64,000 nt of DNA, taken from the NCBI GenBank assembly GCA_964638515.1, contig CAZWZL010000009.1:3593-67592 (forward strand), read 5' to 3'. Origin of the DNA: CAYPGJ01 sp964638515. Lineage in GTDB: Bacteria; Planctomycetota; Phycisphaerae; Phycisphaerales; UBA1924. The notes below the pieces were generated by a model. That model had not been told where the DNA came from. It did no database searches and saw only the letters and a program-made list of their open reading frames with translations. The position numbers and the translations under genes are program-made. Positions 1-8,868 of this stretch are shown here, piece by piece (position 1 is the first letter of the stretch; every line of letters begins with the position of its first letter).

Positions 1-564
1 GCGAGTTCGGAGAGTGTGCGGCGCGCGCGTGAGGCTCTGGAGCGGCTCGGGCAGGAGCAGCAGGGCGCGAGTGAGGCTGGGCAGCGGGCCAAGGATCTTC
101 GCGGCGCCGCAAAGCGATTGATGGCGGGCGAAGCGGACGAGTCGGGTGAGGAGATGGACACGGGCGTTGGCGCGGCTGGCGGGCAGAAGGGGCGGGGGGC
201 CGGGAGCGGTTCGCAGGGCATGCTGACGCGCGAGCCGGTCGAGGCGCCGCCGGTGCGCACGGCGGATGTGGATGCGCGCCATGAGGGCGTTGAGAGCGCG
301 GGCAAGTCTCGATCGTTCGAGTGGTACAACCCGAATGCGCGGGAGGGGCGCGGGACGGTGGACGGGCGGGTGGCGGCGGAGCGGCTGCGCGAGGCGGCCA
401 AGAGCGCGGAGCGCGCGATCGAGGATCAGACGTTGCCCTCGAAGTACTCGCGGCTCTTGCGGGAGTACTACCGACGCATGCCGGACGCGGTGAAGCCGAG
501 CGAGAGTGAGTCGGCGCCGGCGGAGACCAAGCCGGCTGACGATTCGACGCCGAAGTCCGAGTAG
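1..564 (+). CDS. C-terminal part of an unrecognised charged coiled-coil protein (5' truncated)
   Basis: The reading frame is already open at the first base, so the true start lies outside the window and 187 residues are visible. The chain is rich in Glu, Arg, Ala and Gln in heptad-like stretches, which suggests coiled coil. A Gly/Ser-rich linker sits in the middle, and near the C-terminus is a conserved-looking segment with LLREYYRRMP. No catalytic motif is visible. The stop lies 55 bases before the start of the von Willebrand factor membrane protein, so the two may share an operon. I do not recognise the family; the coding call is supported by strong third-position GC bias and the neighbouring same-strand gene. 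Confidence 0.6.
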   Translation, partial: ASSESVRRAREALERLGQEQQGASEAGQRAKDLRGAAKRLMAGEADESGEEMDTGVGAAGGQKGRGAGSGSQGMLTREPVEAPPVRTADVDARHEGVESAGKSRSFEWYNPNAREGRGTVDGRVAAERLREAAKSAERAIEDQTLPSKYSRLLREYYRRMPDAVKPSESESAPAETKPADDSTPKSE

Positions 565-619
565 GTCGGGCCGGGAGAATCCGGGGGGCGCGGCGCGCGG
601 CGGACCCTAGCATGTAGGC

Positions 620-3600
620 GTGAGCGTTCGGTTTGCCGATCCTCTGTGGCTGGCACTGTTGGCGCTGGCGTTGCCGACGGTGTGGGTGGCGGCGCGGTGG
701 CTGCACGCCATGACGCGGGCGCGATCGTGGACGGTCGGGCTGGCGCGTGTGACGTTGCTGGCGTTGATTGCCGGCGCGTTGGCCGGGGCGAGCGCGGTCA
801 CGCGATCCGACCGGGTGGGCGTGGTGTTCGTGGTGGATGTGTCGGAGTCGGTGCGGCGTTTCGCGCCGGGGGCGCGGGACGCGGAGGGGGGCGAGATCAG
901 CGTTGAGCGAGTGGTGGGGGAGTGGATCGAGCGCGCCAGCGAGGGGCGGAAGGCGGACGATCTGGTCGGGGTGGTGGCGTTTGATGGGAGCGCGATCGCG
1001 GTCGCGGCGCCGAGGGGGCGTGGGCTCAGCGCGGACGCGTTGGACCTGTCGGTACGGATGACGGAGGGGACGGACATCGGGGAGGCGTTGCGCTTGGCGT
1101 CTGCGCTTGTGCCGACGGGCGTGTCGCATCGCATCGTGTTGGTGTCGGACGGAGCGGAGACGACCGGTGATGCGCTCGCGGCGGTCGCGGAGGGCTCCGG
1201 GGCGACGCCGATCGACGTGTTGGGGTTGTCGTACAGCGTGGCCGGCGAGGTGGTGGTGGAGTCGGTGGATGTTCCGCCTCAGGCGCAGGAGAGCGCGACG
1301 GTGGCGGTGCGGGTGAGTCTGCTGGCGACGGGGCGGGCCAAGGGGCGGTTGACGTTGCTGCACGAGGGTCGTGCGATGGACATCAACGGCGCGGAGCCGG
1401 GCGTGAGCCGCGCGCTGGAGTGGGGGCCCGGGCGGCGCGTGGAGGTGATCCCGGCGCCGTTGTCGGAGGGGCGTGTGCATCGTTTCGAGGCGGTGTTCGA
1501 GGCGGACGAGGTGGGGGGAGCGCTGGTGGGGGACACGTCGACGATGAACAACCGGGCTGGCGGCGTGGTGATCTCGCCGGGGAAGGGGGCGGTGCTCGTG
1601 GTGGATGGGGTGTCGCGCGCGGAGCCTGGGGGAGGGGGCCGGACGGTGGCGCGGGCGCTCGAGCGCGCGGGGCTGAACGTGGAAGTGGTGGCGCCGGGGG
1701 GGTTCCCGTTCGATCCGTTGGCGTTGCAGCGGTTTGATCTGGTGATGCTGCAGAACGTTGCGGCGGAGGACGTGCCGGCGTCGGCGCAGCGCGCGCTTGC
1801 GGATTTCGTGCGTGATCTCGGCGGTGGGTTGGTGATGATCGGCGGGCCGGATTCGTTCGGCGCCGGAGGGTGGAAGGGCTCGGTGGTGGAGGAGTTGCTT
1901 CCGGTGCGGCTGGACCTGCCGGAGGAACTGATCATCCCGTCGGCGGCGTTGATGATCGTGATGGATTCGTCGGGGTCGATGGGCATGCCGGTGATGGGGA
2001 GCGCCAAGTCACAGCAGCAGATCGCCAACGAGGGCGCCGCGCTGGCGGTGATGACGCTCGACCGGCAGGACCTGATCGGGGTGCTGTCGTTTGACGGCGA
2101 GACGCACGAGGTGGTCGGCCTGAGGAAGAACACGGATCCGGAGCACACGGCGCGGCGGATCCGCGGCATATCGCCGGGTGGTGGGACGAACATGTACCCG
2201 GCGCTTCGGCGGGCGGGGTCGATGTTGCTGAAGGTCGAGGCGCAGGTCAAGCACATCATCGTGCTGTCGGACGGGAGATCGCAGGGCGATCCGGCGGACG
2301 GGTTCGACACGGCCGCTGCGCTCGCGGCGGAGGGGATCACCGTTTCCACGATCGGCGTGGGCGATGGCGCTGACGAGCAGACGCTGTCGCAGATCGCGCT
2401 GGAAGGGGGCGGGCAGTATTACCGGGTGACCGACGCCAACACGCTTCCAAGGATCTTCCTGAAGGAAACGCGCATCGTGCGCAAGCCGCAGGTGCGCGAG
2501 GCGGACTTCACGCCGGTGGACACGCGCTCGGGCTCGCCGCTGACGCTGGGGCTGCCGTCGGAGATTCCGCCGTTGGGGGGGCTTGTGCTGACGCAGGCGC
2601 GAGCCGCGGCGCCGGGTGCGCCTCCGGCGATCATCGACATGGTGGCGCCGTCGGGCGAACCGCTGCTGGCGCATTGGCGCGTTGGGCTCGGGCAGGTCGC
2701 GGCGTTTACGTCCGACGCGCACCGCTGGGCGTCGCGCTGGCTCGACTGGCCGGGGTATCAGGTGATGTGGAGCCAGATCGCGCGCTCGGTGTCGAGGCCG
2801 CCGTTCGGGCGCGATTACGACGTCACGATGTCCACGGAGGGGGAGCGCATCCGGGTGCGCTTGGAAGCGCGGGACGATGAGGGGGCGCCGAGAGATCTAC
2901 TGACGATTCCCGGGGTGATATACGGTCCGGGCGGCGCGCGGGAGACGATCGTGCTGCGCCAGACGGGGCCTGGGGTGTACACGGGCGAGGCGTCTGCGCC
3001 GGAGGCGGGGGCGTATGTCGCGGCGCTGACGCCGAGGGAGGGCGGGAGGCTGCTGGCGCCCGCGGTGGTCGCGGCGACGCGGGAGTCCGGGCCGGAGTTG
3101 CGGGTGCTGCGGTCTAATGACGCGTTGCTGCGCGAGATCGCTTCACGGAGCGGTGGACGCATGTTGTCGCTTGACGATCCGGTCGGCGCGGCGTTGTTCT
3201 CGCGCGAGGGGATGCCGCCGACGGTGGCTGCGTCTCCGCTGTGGCGGTCGCTGCTGATGTGGGCCGTGGTCGTGATGCTGCTGGACGTGGCGACGCGTCG
3301 GGTGGCGTGGGATCGGTTGATCACGCGCGAAGCGGCGGCGGAGCTGGCTCGGCTCGCGATGTCTCGCGGGAGGAGCGAGAAGGCGCCCGAGGCGGTCGGC
3401 GCGATGCGTCGGGCGAAGGAGCGGGCGGATCGGCGAGTGGGTGAGGCGAGGTCGAAGTCTGTGGCGAGCGCGCGGGGTGGAGAGCCCTCGCGGGGCGAGC
3501 GTGGCGCGGCAAGCCCGTCGAGCGAACGTGTTCGCCCGGAGCCGGCCGGGGATCCGAAGGAGGATCGTGCGAGTTCGAAGGTCGGGCAGGAATCTGAGGG

Positions 3601-3676
3601 TTCCACGTCGGGTTTGCTGGCGGCCAAGCGTCGGGCGGCCCGAAAGTTCGACGAGCGGTCTCCGGAAGGCTCCTGA
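620..3676 (+). CDS. membrane protein with two von Willebrand factor A domains and a glutamine-amidotransferase-like fold
   Basis: This 1018-residue protein starts at a GTG. Two N-terminal hydrophobic segments (about residues 8-27 and 40-62) are followed by a first VWA-like domain with D73-x-S75-x-S77. Residues 320-430 resemble the class-I glutamine-amidotransferase-like fold often found between VWA domains in these proteins. A second VWA domain carries a complete MIDAS motif, DSSGS at 449-453, with later GTNMYP and LSDGRS. A single helix near residue 880 precedes a charged cytoplasmic tail. Proteins of this architecture occur in BatA-type and planctomycete membrane clusters. The exact role is unknown; a metal-dependent scaffold or stress-response function is inferred from family knowledge only. 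Confidence 0.85.
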   Translation: MSVRFADPLWLALLALALPTVWVAARWLHAMTRARSWTVGLARVTLLALIAGALAGASAVTRSDRVGVVFVVDVSESVRRFAPGARDAEGGEISVERVVGEWIERASEGRKADDLVGVVAFDGSAIAVAAPRGRGLSADALDLSVRMTEGTDIGEALRLASALVPTGVSHRIVLVSDGAETTGDALAAVAEGSGATPIDVLGLSYSVAGEVVVESVDVPPQAQESATVAVRVSLLATGRAKGRLTLLHEGRAMDINGAEPGVSRALEWGPGRRVEVIPAPLSEGRVHRFEAVFEADEVGGALVGDTSTMNNRAGGVVISPGKGAVLVVDGVSRAEPGGGGRTVARALERAGLNVEVVAPGGFPFDPLALQRFDLVMLQNVAAEDVPASAQRALADFVRDLGGGLVMIGGPDSFGAGGWKGSVVEELLPVRLDLPEELIIPSAALMIVMDSSGSMGMPVMGSAKSQQQIANEGAALAVMTLDRQDLIGVLSFDGETHEVVGLRKNTDPEHTARRIRGISPGGGTNMYPALRRAGSMLLKVEAQVKHIIVLSDGRSQGDPADGFDTAAALAAEGITVSTIGVGDGADEQTLSQIALEGGGQYYRVTDANTLPRIFLKETRIVRKPQVREADFTPVDTRSGSPLTLGLPSEIPPLGGLVLTQARAAAPGAPPAIIDMVAPSGEPLLAHWRVGLGQVAAFTSDAHRWASRWLDWPGYQVMWSQIARSVSRPPFGRDYDVTMSTEGERIRVRLEARDDEGAPRDLLTIPGVIYGPGGARETIVLRQTGPGVYTGEASAPEAGAYVAALTPREGGRLLAPAVVAATRESGPELRVLRSNDALLREIASRSGGRMLSLDDPVGAALFSREGMPPTVAASPLWRSLLMWAVVVMLLDVATRRVAWDRLITREAAAELARLAMSRGRSEKAPEAVGAMRRAKERADRRVGEARSKSVASARGGEPSRGERGAASPSSERVRPEPAGDPKEDRASSKVGQESEGSTSGLLAAKRRAARKFDERSPEGS

Positions 3677-3873
3677 TCGGCGTGGGGGACGGGGAGTGGG
3701 GGGTCCGGAAACCTCGGGCGGGGTGGGGGTGTATAAGGCTCTGCGACCCGGAATCGCGGCGGTGTAAGTGCGCCGACCCGCAGCCGGGGTATCCGAGGCC
3801 CAGCCTAGTGCCACCAGGCGCACCCCCGCCCCAAGGCCCGCGCTGGCGCCGCAGCGAGCAGAGGAGCCGACCC

Positions 3874-6800
3874 ATGGTGGACCAGACATCACGAGAGAGC
3901 GCGGGGAAAAAACGAAACATCGGGGCCGTGCGCGTCGCGGCGGCTCTTTTGGCGCTGAGCGGGCTCGGCGTTGCCGGTGTGGCCTCGGCCTGGGCGCAGA
4001 GCGGGAGCGAAGAACAGCCGGCGATCCCGCCGGAGGCATTGGCCGCGATGAAGGCCGCGCAGGGCGCGAGCAAGAACGGGGACGACAAGAAGGAAGACTT
4101 CCCCAAGTTTGATGAGGTGATCAAGGAGTACACCAAGGTGGTGTCGACGGCGGACGGCGCCGCGAGCATGTACACGCTGTACCGTCGCGACAAGGACAAC
4201 CAGCTGCTGGCGGAGCTGCCGCGAGACTTTGAGAAGCAGAAGCTGTTCGTGGCCACGACGATCGCGGGCGGATCTCCCACGGCGGGGATTCAGTTCGGCG
4301 ACACGTTCGTCAGCTGGAAGCGTGTGGACAAGCGCCTCATGCTCGTGCAGCCGAATCTCGGCGTTCGTTCCACGGGCGATCTCGAGTCGCAGAAGTCGCG
4401 CGACAACCTGTTCACCGATCGTGTGCTTCTGGACGTGGCGATCGTGACCATGAGCCCGGGCGGCGGGCCCGTGATCGACATGGACGACCTGCTGGTCGGC
4501 CAGTCGGAGAAGTTCTTCGGATCCATGACCAAAGGCGTGAACAAGTCGCTGGCGGTGCTGGACAAGGCCAAGGCGTTCCCGCAGAACGTCGAGATCGCGT
4601 TCCGGATGCCGCTCGCCACCGCGGGGGGCTCGCTGACCACGCTGCACTACTCGTGGAGCGTGCTGCCGGAGAACACGGGCTACAAGCCGCGCGTGGCGGA
4701 CTCGCGCGTGGGTTATTTCACGACGGCGTTCCGGGAATTGGGTCATCCCGGCTCGGACCAGCCGTTCACGCGGTACATCAACCGGTGGAGCCTCGAGAAG
4801 GCGGACTCCAGCCTGAAGCTGAGCCCTCCGAAGCAGCCCATCGTGTTCTATGTCGAGCACACCACGCCCGTGCGGTATCGCCGCTGGGTGCGTGACGGCA
4901 TCCTCGACTGGAACCGCGCGTTCGAGAAGGTGGGCATCGTGAACGCCGTGGAGGTGTACCAGCAGGACGCCCGCTCCGGCGCGCACATGGACAAGGACCC
5001 GGAAGACGTTCGATTCAACTTCTTCCGCTGGAACTCCAACTCCATCGGCTTTGCGATCGGGCCGTCTCGCGTGGACCCTCGCACGGGCCAGATCCTCGAC
5101 GCGGACATCGTGATGAACGACGGGTTCATCCGGTCGTACGCGCGGACGTTCAAGAATCTCGTGCCCCAGGTGGCGATCGAGGGCTTCGGCCCCGAGACGC
5201 TGCGTTGGCTCGACGCCAAGCCGCAGTGGGACCCGCGCCTGCTGCTCGCGGACGGCGAGGAGCGGCAGCGGCTCATGATCGAGCGGATGCAGCGTCTGGC
5301 TTCCGGTCAGGTCGAGGGCATGCCGACCGCGGCCATCCACTCCGACGAGCCCATGCTGCTGGGCGCGGGGCCGTACGACGGGCTCGCCAATCGCATCTCC
5401 CAGCTCAACGGCGGGTGCGCACACTCCACCTTCAAGGCCATGGACGTGTCGCTCATGCGTCTCGGGTTCGAGTCGCTGGATTCGATGCGTCTCGCGTCCA
5501 AGCCGGGCGGAGAGGGCTCGCCGGGCGGCGGCGACGGCGATGATCTGCTCGATGGTCTCCCGGAGGAGTACATCGGCGAGCTCATCAAGGAAGTGACGGC
5601 CCACGAGGTCGGGCACACGCTGGGCCTGCGTCACAACTTCAAGGCGTCGTCGATCTACGACATGAAGGACGTCAACTCCGCCGAGTTCAAGGGCAAGGCG
5701 CAGGTCGGCTCCGTGATGGATTACAACCCGGTCAACATCAACTTCAATGACGGCCCCGTGCAGGGCGACTGGGTGACGCCGGTGATCGGCCCGTACGACT
5801 ACTGGGTGATCGAGTACGGCTACACGTCCGAGAGCGACCTCAAGCCCATCCTCGCCAAGTGCACGGACCCGATGCTCGCGTACCTCACCGACGAGGACAC
5901 GTGGGGGCCGGACCCGTACGCGAGGCGGTTCGACTTCGGCAAGGACCCGATCGGCTGGGCCGAGTCGCGCATGCGGCTCGTGCAGCACCTGCGCTCCAAG
6001 ATTCTCGAGCGCGCGGTCAAGGACGGCGAGTCGTGGGAGAAGGCCCGCACGGCGTACCTGGTCACGCTGGGCCAGCATGTCACGGCGTTGTCGACCTCGG
6101 CCAACTGGATCGGCGGCTCGTTCATCAATCGTGATCGGAAGGGCGACGTGAGCGCTTCGACGGGCAAGGGTCGTGATCCGATCGAGAACATCCCGGCCGA
6201 GACGCAGCGCCGCGCGATGCGCCTGATCATCGAGAGCGCGTTCAAGGACGAGGCGTTCGGTCTGACGCCCGAGCTGCTGGCCAAGATGTCGTTGGACAAG
6301 TGGTGGGACGAGGGTGGGATGAGCGGGATCTTCGAAGACCCCACGTTCCCCGTGCACGAGCGGATCGCGTCGATCCAGTCGTCGGCGATCACCATGATTC
6401 TCAATCCGACGACGCTGGCCCGGGTCTATGACAACGAGTTTCGCGTTCCTTCGGGCGAGGATGCGCTGACCGTCGCGGAGATCATGTCCTCCACGACCGA
6501 CGCGATCTGGACGGAGCTGGACGGCCGGTCCAGCGGCAAGTACACGCCCCGCCAGCCGATGATCTCCAGCCTGCGGCGCAATCTGCAGCGCGATCATCTC
6601 AATCGCCTGATCGATCTCACGATGCCCTGGGCGCTGGGTGGATCGGCCGCGGAGAACGCGGTCGCGACGCTCTCGGCGCTCAAGCTTCGGGAAATCCACG
6701 CGAAGATCGGCAAGGCGCTGGGCAAGGACGAGGCCGGCGCCGGGCTCGACCCGTACTCCATCGCGCACCTGATCGACGCCAAGAAGCGCATCGAGAAGGC

Positions 6801-6891
6801 GCTGGATGCGCAGTACATCGCCAACAACAACCCGTTCGGCGCGTTCGGCGGGTTCATGTTCTTCGGCCAGCCGGCGCCGGCGGGACGCTGA
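3874..6891 (+). CDS. secreted zinc-dependent metalloprotease (DUF5117/DUF4953 type)
   Basis: The protein is about 1005 residues. I chose the ATG at 3874 because a typical signal peptide follows it (basic N-terminus, hydrophobic ALLALSGLGVAGVASAWA) and the frame upstream does not look like protein. The zinc-binding motif HEVGHTLGLRH lies at residues 577-587, giving His-Glu-x2-His plus a third His as in metzincin-like enzymes. A downstream VMDY segment resembles a Met-turn. Large periplasmic metalloproteases with this motif and central DUF5117 domain are common in Bacteroidetes and Planctomycetes. The substrate is unknown. A strong terminator follows 38 bases after the stop, so the gene ends its transcription unit. 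Confidence 0.88.
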   Translation: MVDQTSRESAGKKRNIGAVRVAAALLALSGLGVAGVASAWAQSGSEEQPAIPPEALAAMKAAQGASKNGDDKKEDFPKFDEVIKEYTKVVSTADGAASMYTLYRRDKDNQLLAELPRDFEKQKLFVATTIAGGSPTAGIQFGDTFVSWKRVDKRLMLVQPNLGVRSTGDLESQKSRDNLFTDRVLLDVAIVTMSPGGGPVIDMDDLLVGQSEKFFGSMTKGVNKSLAVLDKAKAFPQNVEIAFRMPLATAGGSLTTLHYSWSVLPENTGYKPRVADSRVGYFTTAFRELGHPGSDQPFTRYINRWSLEKADSSLKLSPPKQPIVFYVEHTTPVRYRRWVRDGILDWNRAFEKVGIVNAVEVYQQDARSGAHMDKDPEDVRFNFFRWNSNSIGFAIGPSRVDPRTGQILDADIVMNDGFIRSYARTFKNLVPQVAIEGFGPETLRWLDAKPQWDPRLLLADGEERQRLMIERMQRLASGQVEGMPTAAIHSDEPMLLGAGPYDGLANRISQLNGGCAHSTFKAMDVSLMRLGFESLDSMRLASKPGGEGSPGGGDGDDLLDGLPEEYIGELIKEVTAHEVGHTLGLRHNFKASSIYDMKDVNSAEFKGKAQVGSVMDYNPVNINFNDGPVQGDWVTPVIGPYDYWVIEYGYTSESDLKPILAKCTDPMLAYLTDEDTWGPDPYARRFDFGKDPIGWAESRMRLVQHLRSKILERAVKDGESWEKARTAYLVTLGQHVTALSTSANWIGGSFINRDRKGDVSASTGKGRDPIENIPAETQRRAMRLIIESAFKDEAFGLTPELLAKMSLDKWWDEGGMSGIFEDPTFPVHERIASIQSSAITMILNPTTLARVYDNEFRVPSGEDALTVAEIMSSTTDAIWTELDGRSSGKYTPRQPMISSLRRNLQRDHLNRLIDLTMPWALGGSAAENAVATLSALKLREIHAKIGKALGKDEAGAGLDPYSIAHLIDAKKRIEKALDAQYIANNNPFGAFGGFMFFGQPAPAGR

Positions 6892-6928
6892 TCCTCCCGC
6901 GACGCTGATCGTCGGACGTACACCAGCG

Positions 6929-6966
6929 GGCCGCGCTCCACGACGAGCGCGGCCTGTTTCTTTTTT
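6929..6966 (+). terminator. Rho-independent terminator after the metalloprotease gene
   Basis: A perfect 10-bp stem (GGCCGCGCTC with GAGCGCGGCC, 6929-6938 and 6945-6954) closes a 6-base loop and is followed by a T-rich tract at 6955-6966. It lies just downstream of the plus-strand metalloprotease stop. Confidence 0.9.
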
Positions 6967-7002
6967 GATCGAGCGTCGGGAGCGGCGCGAGACCGCGTTC
7001 CG

Positions 7003-7524
7003 TCAGAGAATCGAGCCCATCCGCAGCGCGCGGCGCAGATCGGCGATCTGACCCGTGTGCATGCCGTTGTGGAACACCATGCGGAACACCAGCATGCCCA
7101 GGGGCTGCTGGCCGGCGCCCCAGGGGACTTGGCGCTCGAAGTCGGCGTCGGCGGCGTTGCGCACGGCGCGCGCCAGACGGGTGCACGCGCTCTCGTAGGC
7201 ATCGAGACATTTCGAGAGCGGCGGGAACTCATTCGGGTCCGTGGCCGGGGTTGAGCCGAAGCAAACCCCTTCCGTTCCGAATCGGTGCGCGTCGCCTCGG
7301 GTTGATCCTTCGATGAACAGGTCCGTCGGAAGCGGCCGGCCGTCGAAGTGCTCGGCGACGCGGTGCATCGTGTGCGCGAGGTGGCCCAGCGACCACGCGA
7401 CGTGATTGGGCAGCGAGGGCGCCTGGGCCAGACGGTTGTCGTCGGTGAATCCCTTGAGGTACCGCCTGACAAGCTCTTTCGTGCTTTCCACGCCCCGGGC
7501 GAGGTATTCCTGTGCGCTAGCCAT
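7003..7524 (-). CDS. DinB-superfamily protein
   Basis: This 173-residue protein has the four-helix DinB/YfiT-like pattern. One conserved histidine segment is at residues 42-52 (HVAWSLGHLAHT) and another near the C-terminus (HNGMHTGQIADL). Together these give the three-His metal site typical of DinB-like thiol transferases and damage-inducible proteins. The ATG at 7524 is preceded by AAGGAG at a suitable distance. The actual thiol substrate or reaction cannot be read from sequence. The gene lies directly downstream of trpD on the same strand, with 44 bases between its start and the end of trpD, so the two could be cotranscribed. Confidence 0.85.
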   Translation of the reverse strand: MASAQEYLARGVESTKELVRRYLKGFTDDNRLAQAPSLPNHVAWSLGHLAHTMHRVAEHFDGRPLPTDLFIEGSTRGDAHRFGTEGVCFGSTPATDPNEFPPLSKCLDAYESACTRLARAVRNAADADFERQVPWGAGQQPLGMLVFRMVFHNGMHTGQIADLRRALRMGSIL

Positions 7525-7568
7525 GGGTCATCGCTCCTTGAAGTTGCAGAGCGATCGTACGCGTCCGC

Positions 7569-8618
7569 TCACGCCGCGGGGTCGGCTCGTTGGGAGACCT
7601 CGATCAGCCTGTGCAGCGAGGCGCGGGCCTGACCACGCTCGATCGCTTCCCGGGCCAGCGCGAGCCCCTCTCTCGGCGAGCGCGCGGCTCCCGCGATCGA
7701 GAGCGCTACGGCGCTATTCACCTCAACGATGTCGCGAGCCGGGCCGGGCTCGCCGTCGAGCACGCGCCGAAGGATGTCCGCGGCCTCTTCGAGCGTGGTC
7801 GCCGCGAGTGATTCGATCGTCGCGCGCGGGATCCCGAGAGTCTCCGGGTCGAATTCCTCCGACCAGACGCGTTCGCCCTCCGCGTGCGCGATGCGCGTGG
7901 GGCCGAGCGTCGAGATCTCGTCCATGCGTCCGGCGCCGTGCACCACGGCCGCGCGTTCCGAGCCGAGCCGTGCGAGCGCACGCGCCATGGGCTCCACGAA
8001 CTCGGGGGCGAACACGCCCAGGAGCTGGCGGGGCGCGAGCGCGGGGTTGGTGAGCGGGCCGAGCAGATTGAAGATGGTCGGAAACGCGAGCGCCTTGCGG
8101 ACCGGCGCCACGTGCCGCGTTGCGGGATGATGATGGATGGCGAAGCAGAAGCACAGCCCGGCCTCTCGGAGACACGCGGCCTGAACGTCGAGCGAGGCAT
8201 CGACATTGACCCCGAGCATGGCGAGCGCCTCCGCGGACCCGCGACCCGTGCGGGAGCGATTGCCGTGCTTGGCCACGCGCACGCGCCGAAGACTCGCGGG
8301 AAGCGTCGACGCCGAGGCCGTGACCAGCGCGCTCGCCGTGGAGATGTTGAACGTCTTGGCCGCTCCGCCCGTGCCGCAGGTGTCGATCACGACTTCACCC
8401 TGAGGGGGCTCGTACGGCACACGCGCCACGCGCTCGCGCATGGCCCGCGCCGCGCCCACGAGCATGTCCTCGCTGACGCCCCGGGCCTGCATGAGGGAGA
8501 GCAGGGCGGCGATCCGCGCCGGGTCTTCCTGTCCTTCCAGCATTCGATCAAAGACGGCGCGCGTGGCGTCCGCAGTCAGCGTCCCGCCGGCCAGGAGGGT
8601 TTCGAGGGCCTGCTGCAT
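7569..8618 (-). CDS. trpD: anthranilate phosphoribosyltransferase
   Basis: TrpD transfers the phosphoribosyl group of PRPP to anthranilate, the second step of tryptophan synthesis from chorismate. The sequence shows the PRPP-binding glycine motif DTCGTGG followed by TFNISTA, the KHGNR segment, and a central region with HHHPATRHV. The later FNLLGPLTNPA and VHGAGRMDE motifs are also typical. With the start at 8618 the protein is 349 residues, the normal length; an upstream in-frame start at 8678 would add 20 atypical residues. No other trp gene is adjacent, so the pathway genes appear dispersed. Expected cytoplasmic homodimer. Confidence 0.95.
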   Translation of the reverse strand: MQQALETLLAGGTLTADATRAVFDRMLEGQEDPARIAALLSLMQARGVSEDMLVGAARAMRERVARVPYEPPQGEVVIDTCGTGGAAKTFNISTASALVTASASTLPASLRRVRVAKHGNRSRTGRGSAEALAMLGVNVDASLDVQAACLREAGLCFCFAIHHHPATRHVAPVRKALAFPTIFNLLGPLTNPALAPRQLLGVFAPEFVEPMARALARLGSERAAVVHGAGRMDEISTLGPTRIAHAEGERVWSEEFDPETLGIPRATIESLAATTLEEAADILRRVLDGEPGPARDIVEVNSAVALSIAGAARSPREGLALAREAIERGQARASLHRLIEVSQRADPAA

Positions 8619-8868
8619 CGTCCGAAGCCTATCGGCCCCTGACGTCGGAAAGTTCCGGGGATCGGGCGTGAGATTCATGAAACGCGGCGGCAGCGTCGAA
8701 GAACCCTGACTCAGCGGGGGTTCCCGCCGCGGGTCCTGCCCTCTCCGAGCGGACGTACCATCCGCGAACCCGAAGGGGGAGTGTGCGTCGTATCCCCCCG
8801 GGGTGCTTCCCGTGAAATCGAGTTCTCGGCCCTCGAGGCCGGTGTCCCAGCAGCAAGGAAACGATCGA

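Noticed and set aside
3889..6768. Very long open frame on the minus strand opposite the metalloprotease
   Set aside because: Its translation is rich in Arg, His and Leu without motifs, and lies exactly opposite an intact metalloprotease. Long antisense frames are a normal effect of high GC content.
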